Assembly: GCA_963803085.1 (NCBI GenBank) | Contig: CAWDLE010000033.1 | Span: 62,001-126,000 of the forward strand | Reading direction: 5' to 3' | Source of the DNA: JACVRW01 sp963803085 | GTDB lineage: Bacteria > Actinomycetota > Thermoleophilia > Solirubrobacterales > Thermoleophilaceae | DNA length: 64,000 nt | Shown here: positions 33,258-41,279 of the stretch, piece by piece | Layout: each line of letters begins with the position of its first letter | How positions within the stretch are numbered: the first letter of the stretch is position 1 | The notes under the pieces: model-generated | Told to the model about the DNA's origin: nothing | Database searches by the model: none | The model's input: the letters and a program-made list of their open reading frames with translations, nothing else | Translations under genes and position numbers: made by a program

Positions 33258-36200
33258 GCGGGGAGGCAGGCACCGCCACGCCGCCGCCCCCGAAGGGAGT
33301 GGTTCCGCCCACTGAGCCCGGCGGCCGCTCGGGCTTCCTGAGCGACGTGATCGTCGAGCTCGGCTTCGCCACTTCGGATGCCGTCGAGGAGGCGGTCCGC
33401 GAGGCGCGCAGCGGAAGCACGGTCGCGCAGGTGCTCGTGGAGTCCGGCACGATCAGCGAGGAGCAGCTCGCGCGCGCGACCGCCGAGCGCTACGGGATCG
33501 CCTACATCGATCTGGAGAACTACGAGGTCGACTCGAACGCCGCCGCGATGATCAAGCCGTCGGCCGCGAAGCGCTACCACGCAGTTCCCGTCGGCTTCGT
33601 GGGCGGAGGGCTGCTTGTGGCCATGGCCGATCCGGCGGACGCCCTCGGTGTGAACGACATCGCGGTGATGACGAAGCTCGAGGTCCAGCCGGCGGTGGCA
33701 CCGCGCCCCGCTCTCGACGCGCTGCTCGACAAGCTCACGCTCGTCGCCGAGGGCTCCGACGAGGCAGCCGGGGACGAGGAGGGCGCGGGCAAGCCAACGC
33801 GCGCCGCATCCACTGCGGTGTTCTGGCAGGCGGACGAGGCCGACGGCGAGGGACAGGAGCAGGATCTGCCGTCGGTCCAGCGCGCGCCGGTGGAGCGCTC
33901 CGCGGACCCCCGCGAGACCGAGCACATGCGCGCCGAGCTGGTCGAGCTGCGCCGCAAGCTGGTGGGCGCCGAGACCGAGCTCGTCAAGGCGCGCGCCGAA
34001 CTGAGCGCCTCACAGGACGACCTCACGGCCGCCCGCGAGGCCGCCAACGGCCCGAACGCCCAGCAGGAGCAGCTCAAGACGGCGCTGGCTGAGGCCCGAG
34101 CGGCCGCGGACAGGGCGTCCACCGAGGTCGAGGAGCTGCGCGGCCGGATCACCGCGATGGAGTCCGAGCTCGCCGAGCAGCGCGAGAGCGCCGCAAAGGT
34201 GGCGGAGGAGCGCGAAAGCGCAGCCGCGAAGGCGGCCGAGCACGAGGCCGAGCTCGCGCGCGAGCGCGACGCAGCGGCCGCCAAGGCCGCCCAGCACGAG
34301 GCCGAGCTCGCCGCCGCCACCGAGGCAGCCGAGAAGGCCGCCGCGATCGAAGCGGAGCTTGCCCGCGAGCGCGAGGCCGCCGCCGCTAAGGCCACCCAAC
34401 ACGAGGCCGAGCTCGCAAGGGAGCGCGAGGCCGCCGCCGCCAAGGCCGCCCAACACGAGGCCGAGCTCACGCGCGAGCGCGACGCAGGGGCCGCCAAGAC
34501 CGCCGAGCACGAGGCCGAGCTGACCCGCGAGCGCGAGGCAGCCGCCGCAAAGGCCGCCCAACACGAGGCCGAGCTCGCCGCCGCCACCGAGGCAGCCGAG
34601 AAGGCCGCCGCGATCGAGGCCGAGCTTGCCCGCGAGCGCCAGGTAGCCGCGGCGAAGGGCGCCGCCGAATCGGACCTGCAGGCCGAGCGCGAGGCGGCGC
34701 TCGCTAGGGCGGCCGCCGTGGAGTCTGAGCTGGATGCGGAGCGCAAGGCCGCGGATACGGCGCTCGTCAGAGCCGCTGCCGCCGAGGGCGAGCTCGCCTC
34801 CTTGCGGGAGGAGACGGCTCAAAGCCTTGCCGAGATCGAGGCCGAGCTCACGCGTACTCGCGAGCACGCGGCCACGCCGCAGGCCGAGGTCGAGGCGCTT
34901 CGCGAGCAGCTCGGCAACGCGCAGGTCGAGCTCGAGGCTGCGCTCGCGGCCGCCCAGCAGGCAGAGGGCAGCGCCAAGCAGCTCCAGGAGCTTCGGGACT
35001 CGCTCGGCAACACGCAGGCCGAGCTGGAGAGCGTGCGCGGTCGCAGCGACGAGCTCGAGGCTCAGGTGCAGCAGGCCGAGGACCGAGCCCGCACTCTCAC
35101 GGAGAACGCCGGAGCGGCACAGACCCGAGTGGAGGAACTCGAGCGCCTGCTCGACAGCACGCGCACCGAGGGCCGGAACGTCGAAACCAAGCTGCAGGAG
35201 GCGCTCGCCGCCCGCGAGAGCCACGAGGCCGACCTCACGGGTGCCCGTGCCGCGGCGGAACAGGCTGAGGCCAAGCTCGAGGATGCCCGCGCACAGGCCG
35301 AGCGGCTGGAGAGCGAGCTGAACGAGGCGCGCGGCGCCGACAGCGGAATCGAGCACAAGCTGGCTGACGCCGGCGTTGCGATCGAACGACTCGAGGCGGA
35401 GCTTGCGCGCTCGCTCGCGGAGAACGAGACCTTTGGCGCACAGCTGCGCGAGGCCGTGGCCGCCTCGGAGGGGCACGAGGAGGAGCTGGGGGCCGCACGC
35501 AGCGAAGCCAAGCGCCTCGCCACCGAACTTGCCGAGGCGCACGCCGAGACAAAGACGCTCGCCGACGAACTCGCCCTCACCCGTAGCGCCACCGAGGGAT
35601 TCGACGCGAGCCTCAGCGAGGCGCGCGACCAGGCCGAGGAGCTTCGCAGCGAGCTCGCCGACGCCCGCTCACAGGTCGAGCGGCTCGAAGCCGATCTCGA
35701 GCAGGCCCGCTCGGCCAAGGAGGAGCTCGACGCCGAGCGCGCACGCACGCGCTCCGAGCTCGAGGGTCTCGAGACCGAGCTGGCCCAGGCGCGGGCGGCG
35801 AGCGACGGCCTCACCGCTCAGCTCAGCGGTGCACGGGCGAAAAGCGAGGGTCTGATCGTCGAGCTGCGCGGTGCCCGCGGGGCGGCCGAGGCGCTCGAGG
35901 AGAAGCTCACCGAGGCACAGGCCGCGACAGAGGCGGCGGAGGCCGAGCTGGCCGAGGAGCGCACCGCGAAGGAGAAGCTGGCAGCCAAGCTCTCAGAGGC
36001 ACGCGCCAAGGCCGAGAAGCTCGCGGAGCTGCAGCCGCGGCTCGACGATGCGGAGGCCGAGCTCGCGAAGCTGCGCGACGAGGCCGGCAGCCTCGAGGAC
36101 CTGCGCACCGAGCTGGAAAATGCGAACGCAGGACTGGAGAGCGCGAGCGCCGAGGCACGCAAGCAGGGCGACGAGCTCCTGATCACGCAGAAGGCGCTCG

Positions 36201-36520
36201 ACCGCGCCGGCACGCAGGCGGCGGAGCTGCGCAGCGAGCTGGCCGAGACCCAGACCGCGCTTGACCGCGCACGCCTCGAGGCCCAGGAGCTGGACACGCT
36301 GCACGCCAAGCTGTCGGACGCCGAGCTTGCGCTCCGCGAGTCCGACCAGGCGCACAAACAGACGCGGAAGCGCATGGAGCGCGTGGAGGGCCGGCTGGCC
36401 GAGGCCCAGGGCGCCGCATTTGCCTCGGAGCGGGCCGCGGATCAGCTGCGCATGGCGCAGGAGCGGATGCGCGAGGCGCTCCGCCCGCTCGACGAAGACG
36501 AGCCGGATCCGTCCGCCTAG
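33254..36520 (+). CDS. MshEN (GspE N-terminal) domain fused to giant coiled coil
   Basis: 1088 residues. Residues about 25-165 match the type II secretion ATPase N-terminal (MshEN) domain: GFLSDVIVELGFATSDAVEEAV, GSTVAQVLVESGTISEEQLARA, the YGIAYIDLENYEVD strand and YHAVPVGFVGGGLLVAMADP. In some ATPases such domains bind c-di-GMP or a platform protein. No ATPase follows. After an acidic linker (170-225) almost the whole remainder is predicted coiled coil, rich in Ala/Glu/Arg/Lys, with internal repeats near 330-480. No signal peptide or membrane helix is seen, so it is cytoplasmic. Gene coupling to the degenerate GGDEF protein suggests one functional unit. I know of no described function for this architecture. 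Confidence 0.8.
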   Translation: MSGEAGTATPPPPKGVVPPTEPGGRSGFLSDVIVELGFATSDAVEEAVREARSGSTVAQVLVESGTISEEQLARATAERYGIAYIDLENYEVDSNAAAMIKPSAAKRYHAVPVGFVGGGLLVAMADPADALGVNDIAVMTKLEVQPAVAPRPALDALLDKLTLVAEGSDEAAGDEEGAGKPTRAASTAVFWQADEADGEGQEQDLPSVQRAPVERSADPRETEHMRAELVELRRKLVGAETELVKARAELSASQDDLTAAREAANGPNAQQEQLKTALAEARAAADRASTEVEELRGRITAMESELAEQRESAAKVAEERESAAAKAAEHEAELARERDAAAAKAAQHEAELAAATEAAEKAAAIEAELAREREAAAAKATQHEAELAREREAAAAKAAQHEAELTRERDAGAAKTAEHEAELTREREAAAAKAAQHEAELAAATEAAEKAAAIEAELARERQVAAAKGAAESDLQAEREAALARAAAVESELDAERKAADTALVRAAAAEGELASLREETAQSLAEIEAELTRTREHAATPQAEVEALREQLGNAQVELEAALAAAQQAEGSAKQLQELRDSLGNTQAELESVRGRSDELEAQVQQAEDRARTLTENAGAAQTRVEELERLLDSTRTEGRNVETKLQEALAARESHEADLTGARAAAEQAEAKLEDARAQAERLESELNEARGADSGIEHKLADAGVAIERLEAELARSLAENETFGAQLREAVAASEGHEEELGAARSEAKRLATELAEAHAETKTLADELALTRSATEGFDASLSEARDQAEELRSELADARSQVERLEADLEQARSAKEELDAERARTRSELEGLETELAQARAASDGLTAQLSGARAKSEGLIVELRGARGAAEALEEKLTEAQAATEAAEAELAEERTAKEKLAAKLSEARAKAEKLAELQPRLDDAEAELAKLRDEAGSLEDLRTELENANAGLESASAEARKQGDELLITQKALDRAGTQAAELRSELAETQTALDRARLEAQELDTLHAKLSDAELALRESDQAHKQTRKRMERVEGRLAEAQGAAFASERAADQLRMAQERMREALRPLDEDEPDPSA
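34243..34662 (+). repeat. In-frame internal repeats in the coiled-coil gene
   Basis: Units of about 17 codons reading like AAAKAAQHEAELARERE are repeated several times. A longer block (AAKAAQHEAELAAATEAAEK, then AAAIEAELARER) occurs twice, near 34275-34375 and 34550-34645, with nearly identical DNA. The pattern suggests recent expansion by in-frame duplication. Confidence 0.75.
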
Positions 36521-38217
36521 CCGGGCGGGATCTTCAGGTACGGCAGCGCGAACTCCATGATGCGCTCGAAGGCGGGCGCTGCCACGGTGCCGCCGTAGAT
36601 GTCGCCGCGTGGCGTGTCGACCATCACCGCCACCAGCAGGCGCGGGTTCTTCGCCGGGGCGAAGCCAATGAAGGACGCGATGAAGTCCGTCTTCGAGTAG
36701 CCCCCCTTGATCGCCTTCTCGGCCGTACCGGTCTTTCCGGCGAGCGTGTACCCCTCGACCTGGGCCTCCTCCGCCGTCCCTCCGGCGGCCAGCACACCCT
36801 CGAGCATGTGCGACACCTGCTCCGCGGTACGGCGCGAGAGCACCCGCTTGGGCGGCGGCGCCTCACCCTGCACGATGTAGGGACGGCGCATCACGCCGTG
36901 GTTGGCGATCGCGGTGTACGCGGTGGCCATCTGCATCGGGGTGACCGCGATGCCCTGGCCGATCGGCATGTTCCCCATCGAGGAGCCCGAGTAGTTCCCC
37001 GGGCGAAGGACGATGCCGCCCTCCTCGCCTGGGAGGTCCACTCCGGTCGGCCGGCCGAACCCGAACCGGCGCACCCACTTGTCGAACTTCTTCGCGCCGA
37101 GCTTCAGCCCGATCATCACCGAGCCCACGTTCGATGACTCCGCGAGGATCTGCGACACCGTCTTGGTGCCTCCGCCGCCATCGTGGGCCTCGCCGACGGT
37201 CCGGTCAGCCACCGTAATCTCCGGCGGCACGGCCAGCGTCGTTCCGGGCTCCACCAGCCTCTCCTCGAGCGCGCCGGACACGGTGAAGGCCTTGAAGGTC
37301 GAGCCCGGCTCGTAGTTCGCCTGGATCGAGCGGTTCTGGCGCGCGTAGGCGGGCGCGCCGTCCACGTTGTTGGCGTCCACACGCGGCCAGTTCGCGAGCG
37401 CGAGCACCTGGCCCGTCCGTGGGTCCAACACAACCGCCGTGGCACCCACCGGCGTGTAGGTCTGGCCGACGTCCGCGAGCACCGCCTCGGTGCGCTCCTG
37501 GATGCGGGCATCGAGTGTGAGCGCGAGATCGTCGCCAGGCTCGGAGCGCTTCGTCTCGATCATGCTGATCGGCTCGCCGAGCGCGTCCTTCACGAGCCGG
37601 CGCTCGCCATCCTCGCCGCTCAATGACTCGTCCTCCGAGTACTCCAGCCCAGACAGCCCGGTGTTGTCGGTGCCGACGAGGCCAAGCACCTGCGACGCCA
37701 GGAACCCCTGCGGGTACGTGCGCTTCGGCTCGGTGACCGTGCCGATGCCCTCGATCCCGAGCTTCTCGACCTTGTCGCCGCGCGTGGCGTCCATCTTGCG
37801 CTCCAGGTAGATGAACCCGGTCTTCCTGTCGGATAGCTCGCGGAGCAGCTCGTCCTCGGGACGCTCGAGCAGCGGCGCGAGCTCGGCGGCCACCTTCACC
37901 GGGTCCTTGATCAGAAACGGATTTGCGAAGACGGTCACGGAGTCCTCAGAGACCGCCAGCTCCACGCCGTTGCGGTCCACGATCGTCCCGCGGCGCGCCG
38001 GATCGGCCATGTCCTCGATCTGCTGGCTCACCGCGCGCTCGGACAGTGAGCCGGCTCTCACCGTTCCGATCCAGGTGGCGCGCAGGGCCGCCAGCCCGAG
38101 CAGTAGAAGGAAGACCGCGAACAGCAGGCCGATGCGGCGCTCGACCAGCCGCACGGGCGGACGCCCCGGACCCCGCTGGCGGCGCCGGGTCGGAGGGCGT
38201 CGCTGGGTAGCGGGCAC
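36517..38217 (-). CDS. ftsI: Septal peptidoglycan transpeptidase (class B PBP, FtsI/PBP3)
   Basis: Cross-links septal peptidoglycan with FtsW. 566 residues: a basic cytoplasmic start (MPATQRRPPTRRRQRGPGR), one membrane helix at about 28-48 (IGLLFAVFLLLLGLAALR), a pedestal domain with RRGTIVDRNGVELAVSED, then the transpeptidase domain. Catalytic motifs are the SxxK in EPGSTFKAF, the SxN in ESSNVGS and AGKTGTAEKA. No PASTA repeats are present. GTG start, 2 nt from the ftsL-like stop. The convergent coiled-coil gene shares CTAG at the stop codons. Confidence 0.96.
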   Translation of the reverse strand: MPATQRRPPTRRRQRGPGRPPVRLVERRIGLLFAVFLLLLGLAALRATWIGTVRAGSLSERAVSQQIEDMADPARRGTIVDRNGVELAVSEDSVTVFANPFLIKDPVKVAAELAPLLERPEDELLRELSDRKTGFIYLERKMDATRGDKVEKLGIEGIGTVTEPKRTYPQGFLASQVLGLVGTDNTGLSGLEYSEDESLSGEDGERRLVKDALGEPISMIETKRSEPGDDLALTLDARIQERTEAVLADVGQTYTPVGATAVVLDPRTGQVLALANWPRVDANNVDGAPAYARQNRSIQANYEPGSTFKAFTVSGALEERLVEPGTTLAVPPEITVADRTVGEAHDGGGGTKTVSQILAESSNVGSVMIGLKLGAKKFDKWVRRFGFGRPTGVDLPGEEGGIVLRPGNYSGSSMGNMPIGQGIAVTPMQMATAYTAIANHGVMRRPYIVQGEAPPPKRVLSRRTAEQVSHMLEGVLAAGGTAEEAQVEGYTLAGKTGTAEKAIKGGYSKTDFIASFIGFAPAKNPRLLVAVMVDTPRGDIYGGTVAAPAFERIMEFALPYLKIPPG

Positions 38218-38219
38218 GG

Positions 38220-38987
38220 CTAGCCCGCCGGCGCGGTGGTCGTGGGAGGCGCTGTGGTGGCGGCCGGATCTGCGGGGATGGTGGTGGCGGCCGGGTCGGC
38301 CGCAGCCGGATCGGTGACGACAGGGTCGGCTGCGGCGGGGTCGGTGACGGCTGGGTCTGTGCTCGGCACCACCGGCTCCGGTGCCACCGGCTCCGGAGCG
38401 ACGTACGTGAGATTCGGCTCGGTGATCCGCTTGACCGCCTGTCCGGCGTCGCGCGTGGGCCGCGCCTTCAGGTAGCGCACCTCACCGGGCGCGGGCAGCA
38501 CGAGCCCGAGCAGCGCGGCCGACTCCTGGATGCGCTCGCTCGAAGCGAGCCTGGCCTCCTCGAGGAGGAGGCGTGCGTTCTCGCGCTTGAGCGCCGAGAC
38601 CCGGTCCGCATCGCGTGCGATGTCGCGGTTCATCTGGAGCAGGTCGACGTTGAAGAAGACGATCCCAGCAAGCAGCACGAAGACGAGTGCGATCCAGCCG
38701 CGTCCGGACAGGAGGGCGTCGAGGAGGCTGCCGGTGCGCGCGCGGGCCGCCCGGGCGAAGGGGGCGTTGAGGACGCGGACCGGAAGGGCGACGGCGGGCG
38801 CGCCCGCGGAGGCACCGGACAGGCGCCGGTGCGCCGCGGCCCCACGCTGTGAAGTGGTGCGCGTCCGCCCGGCGTGCCGCGCCGGCGCACGGCGAGCGGG
38901 TGCGCGCTTCGGCGCAGCCTGGGCCCGACCGGTGGGAGCGCGGCGTGACGCAGGGCGGGGAGCGGTGGCCGCCGCCGTGCGGGCCAT
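38220..38987 (-). CDS. ftsL: FtsL-like septum-site protein with repetitive tail
   Basis: 255 residues in the ftsL position between rsmH and ftsI. Residues 1-90 are a long Ala/Arg/Pro basic cytoplasmic region. One membrane helix (about 98-118, WIALVFVLLAGIVFFNVDLLQ) is followed by a short leucine-zipper-like helix (ADRVSALKRENARLLLEEAR), the form of FtsL/FtsB-type divisome proteins. The last 55 or so residues are Pro/Ala/Asp/Thr repeats (TDPAAADPVV-like). The similarity is one of architecture and position rather than strong sequence identity. Start overlaps the rsmH stop by one base (TGATG). Confidence 0.8.
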   Translation of the reverse strand: MARTAAATAPRPASRRAPTGRAQAAPKRAPARRAPARHAGRTRTTSQRGAAAHRRLSGASAGAPAVALPVRVLNAPFARAARARTGSLLDALLSGRGWIALVFVLLAGIVFFNVDLLQMNRDIARDADRVSALKRENARLLLEEARLASSERIQESAALLGLVLPAPGEVRYLKARPTRDAGQAVKRITEPNLTYVAPEPVAPEPVVPSTDPAVTDPAAADPVVTDPAAADPAATTIPADPAATTAPPTTTAPAG

Positions 38988-39934
38988 CAGGCGGCTTCCC
39001 TGAGCTTGCGCGCGGCACGCAGGCGGCCCGACTTGGCGCGCGGGTTGTCGGCCATCTCTCCGGCCGTCGGCACGACGGCGCGGCCGATCAACTCCGCCTC
39101 CGGCTCGCGCCCGCACACGCACACGGGGAAGTCGGGCGGACAGACGCAGCCGCGGGCGCGCTCCGCGAGGAAGCGCTTTACGCGCCGGTCCTCGAGTGAG
39201 TGGAAGGAGATCGCGGCGAGGCGGCCGTTCTCGCGCAGCAGCTCCCAGGCGAGCGGGAGCGCGCGATCGAGAGAGTCGAGCTCTGAGTTCACGGCGATCC
39301 GGATGGCCTGGAACACGCGCTTCGCGGGGCTGCCACCGCCGAAGCTGCGGCGCACCGCGGCCGGCAGCGCGCCCTCGATCGCCGAAACCAGCTCGCCTGT
39401 CGTCTGAATCGGCGCGCGCTCGCGGCGCCGCACGATCTCGCGCGCGATCCGCTTCGAGTTCGGGTCCTCGCCTAGGCGCCGGAAAAGCTGGGCCAGCTGG
39501 CGTTCGTCCCAGGTGTTCACGATCTCGCGCGCGTCGAGCTGTTGGCCCGGGTCCATGCGCATGTCGAGCGGCGCGTCGTACGAGTAGGAGAAGCCGCGCT
39601 CGCGCGCGTCGACCTGCATCGACGAGATCCCGAGGTCCAGGTAGATGACGTCCGCGGACAGGCCCTCTTCGCGGAGGAGGTCGAGCCCCTCGGCGTAATC
39701 CATGCGCAGGAAGCGCGTCTCGCAGGCGACCTCGCGCGCAAGCTCCTCGAAGTGCTCCTCGGCCGCGGGGTCGCGATCGATGCAGACGAGCGTCCCGGAC
39801 GGGCCGATCCGGTCTGCGATCAGGCGCGCGTGACCGCCCGCGCCGAAGGTGCAGTCGACCACCGTCTCGCCCGCCGCCGGCGCGGTCAACTCGATCAGCT
39901 CGCCGGCCAGCACGGGTACGTGGACGCGGTTCAT
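38987..39934 (-). CDS. rsmH: 16S rRNA (cytosine-1402-N4)-methyltransferase
   Basis: SAM-dependent methylation of C1402 in 16S rRNA (formerly MraW). 315 residues from the ATG at 39934, one base after the mraZ stop. HVPVLAGELIELTAP, the SAM motif VVDCTFGAGGHARLI, YLDLGISSMQVDARERGFSYS and SFHSLEDRRVKRFL are typical. The C-terminal CVCPPDFPVCVCGREPEAELI carries the usual cysteine cluster. A TTG at 39952 inside mraZ is an unlikely alternative start. Confidence 0.97.
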   Translation of the reverse strand: MNRVHVPVLAGELIELTAPAAGETVVDCTFGAGGHARLIADRIGPSGTLVCIDRDPAAEEHFEELAREVACETRFLRMDYAEGLDLLREEGLSADVIYLDLGISSMQVDARERGFSYSYDAPLDMRMDPGQQLDAREIVNTWDERQLAQLFRRLGEDPNSKRIAREIVRRRERAPIQTTGELVSAIEGALPAAVRRSFGGGSPAKRVFQAIRIAVNSELDSLDRALPLAWELLRENGRLAAISFHSLEDRRVKRFLAERARGCVCPPDFPVCVCGREPEAELIGRAVVPTAGEMADNPRAKSGRLRAARKLREAA

Positions 39935-39935
39935 G

Positions 39936-40370
39936 TCAAGAAGGATGGCCAAGGCGTTCCGTCACCTCCCCGATCTCGGCGTCGAGGGCCTCCTGCTGCT
40001 CGTGCCAGTGCTCCTTGGACCAGACCTCGAGATGGTCGCCGACACCCACCACCACGACCTCCTTCTCGATCCCGGTGTGGGTGAGCAGCGGCGGCGGCAG
40101 CGTCACGCGGCCGCTCGCGTCCAGTTCGATCTCGAAGGAGTTGCCCTGGTAGAAGCGCGAGAGCTTGCGGTACTCCGAGCCCATCGGGTTCAGGCCACCG
40201 AGCGCGCGCTCGATGATCGCCTCGTGCGTCTCGGGAGTCCACACCGCCACGCAGGGCTCCGGGTCCTTGGCGAGAACGGTTCCACTGGCGAAGGACGTGC
40301 GAAAGCGGGCCGGAATACTGAGCCGGTTCTTCGCATCCAACGAGTGCTCGAAGTGGCCGCGAAATGCCAA
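39936..40370 (-). CDS. mraZ: Transcriptional regulator MraZ
   Basis: DNA-binding AbrB-like ring protein that controls its own dcw operon. 144 residues with two tandem SpoVT/AbrB-like half-domains: GHFEHSLDAKNRLSIPARFR near the N-terminus and FEIELDASGRVTLPPPLLTH in the middle. The likely start is a TTG at 40370 because the family begins at this point and no in-frame ATG is close by. Upstream lie a 14-bp hairpin and a set of phased CCAC/GTGG repeats, the probable autoregulatory operator. Confidence 0.95.
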   Translation of the reverse strand: MAFRGHFEHSLDAKNRLSIPARFRTSFASGTVLAKDPEPCVAVWTPETHEAIIERALGGLNPMGSEYRKLSRFYQGNSFEIELDASGRVTLPPPLLTHTGIEKEVVVVGVGDHLEVWSKEHWHEQQEALDAEIGEVTERLGHPS

Positions 40371-40392
40371 TTGTCATGAACCAGGGAGTTCA

Positions 40393-40433
40393 GACCGGAG
40401 TGGCGGAGTGGGAGGAGCCCCGCCACTCCGGTC
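40393..40433 (-). promoter_or_regulatory. Perfect 14-bp hairpin in the mraZ leader
   Basis: GACCGGAGTGGCGG (40393-40406) and CCGCCACTCCGGTC (40420-40433) are exact complements around a 13-nt loop. It lies between the MraZ box and the mraZ TTG start, so it would be in the 5-prime untranslated region and could act as an attenuator or stabiliser. Confidence 0.6.
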
Positions 40434-40444
40434 GATTGGTGAGG

Positions 40445-40488
40445 CCACCGTACCCCACTATCCCCCACTTCGCAACACGATTCCCCAC
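40445..40488 (-). promoter_or_regulatory. MraZ box (phased direct repeats)
   Basis: CCAC (GTGG on the mraZ strand) occurs at 40445, 40455, 40465 and 40485, i.e. exactly in 10-bp phase with one position skipped. The last three are extended to CCCCAC (GTGGGG). MraZ operators in several bacteria are closely spaced direct repeats of a GTGG or TGGG core, matching its ring shape, and this array lies directly upstream of mraZ. Confidence 0.7.
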
Positions 40489-40500
40489 CTTTCCGTCCGA

Positions 40501-40708
40501 TGCTCGCCGGAGGCCTCGGGCGATCACGCCAGTTTTGGCTCTAGGAAGCGCGATGGGCGGGTGGCGAGCAGTGGGTCGAAGACCCGCTGAGGGCGCCGTA
40601 TCCCGGCCGCGAACGCGATTTGGGCGCAATCCTGCGTGCGGATCGGCCGATTGGTGGGCTTCTTGCAGACCGCCGCAACCACTGCCCTCCGGCCCTGTTG
40701 CAGGACGT
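40501..40708. other. Non-coding space upstream of the secreted-protein gene
   Basis: About 208 nt of the 338-nt gap between mraZ and the secreted-protein gene. It contains an inverted repeat TGCTCGCC (40501-40508)/GGCGAGCA (40563-40570) and a tight hairpin GGGTC-GAA-GACCC at 40573-40585. No convincing promoter hexamers or ORF are visible. Confidence 0.4.
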
Positions 40709-41272
40709 ATGAAGCGAATACGCATTCCCTCACCAGCAATGGCAATCGCCTGCCTGGCGCTGTTCGTCGCACTCAGCGGCGTGGCGTACGCGGCAGCCAC
40801 AATCGGATCAGACGACATCATCGACGGCTCGATCAGGAACCGCGACTTCAAGGACGGCACCCTGCGAGGCAACGAGGCCAAGCGCGAGGGCTTCGGCGGC
40901 GGCGCGATCAAGGAGAGCTCGCTGGACGCCAGCAAGCTCAACGCCACCAAGATCGGCAAGGTCAACAGTGCTGGCGTGGCCGACGGCTTGGCTCGACACG
41001 GCGTGATCTCGAATGTCGGCGCGCTCGTGCGCGGGCGCGGCATCACGTCCGCCAGCAAGACCGGCGATGGCCAATACCAGGCGATCTTCGATGTTGACGT
41101 GCGCAACTGCACGTACTCCGCGACGCTCGGTGACGAATCGGCCTCGGGTCCGGGAACCGGCCAGATAGCGGTGACCTCTGCAGCGACCAACGCCAATGGC
41201 GTACGCGTGGTCACGCGCAACAGCACCGGAGACCTCGCGGACCGCTCGTTCCACCTGATCGTGTCGTGTTGA
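40709..41272 (+). CDS. Secreted protein of unknown function
   Basis: 187 residues with a clear signal peptide (MKRIRIPSPAMAIACLALFV, ending at about VAYA-A, residue 30). The mature part opens with IGSDDIIDGSIRNRDFKDGT, a degenerate pentapeptide-like stretch. A beta-rich C-terminal half with two cysteines (NCTY and the final C) follows. Many paralogues with this leader style and the DxxIxDGSIxxxD pattern occur in Thermoleophilia, which supports the taxonomic guess, but no function is known to me. The convergent tadC gene ends 7 nt away. Confidence 0.8.
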   Translation: MKRIRIPSPAMAIACLALFVALSGVAYAAATIGSDDIIDGSIRNRDFKDGTLRGNEAKREGFGGGAIKESSLDASKLNATKIGKVNSAGVADGLARHGVISNVGALVRGRGITSASKTGDGQYQAIFDVDVRNCTYSATLGDESASGPGTGQIAVTSAATNANGVRVVTRNSTGDLADRSFHLIVSC

Positions 41273-41279
41273 CACAGCC

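Noticed and set aside
34010..35542. A 510-codon minus-strand frame opposite the coiled-coil gene
   Set aside because: It is a Leu/Gly-rich shadow of the Glu/Arg/Ala repeats on the plus strand.
32241..36520. Mobile element insertion into the dcw cluster
   Set aside because: No transposase, terminal inverted repeats or target duplication; base composition and codon use match the neighbours.
38236..38400. Short direct repeats as a possible CRISPR array
   Set aside because: They are in-frame codon repeats of the Asp/Pro/Ala tail of the FtsL-like protein, without spacers of regular length.
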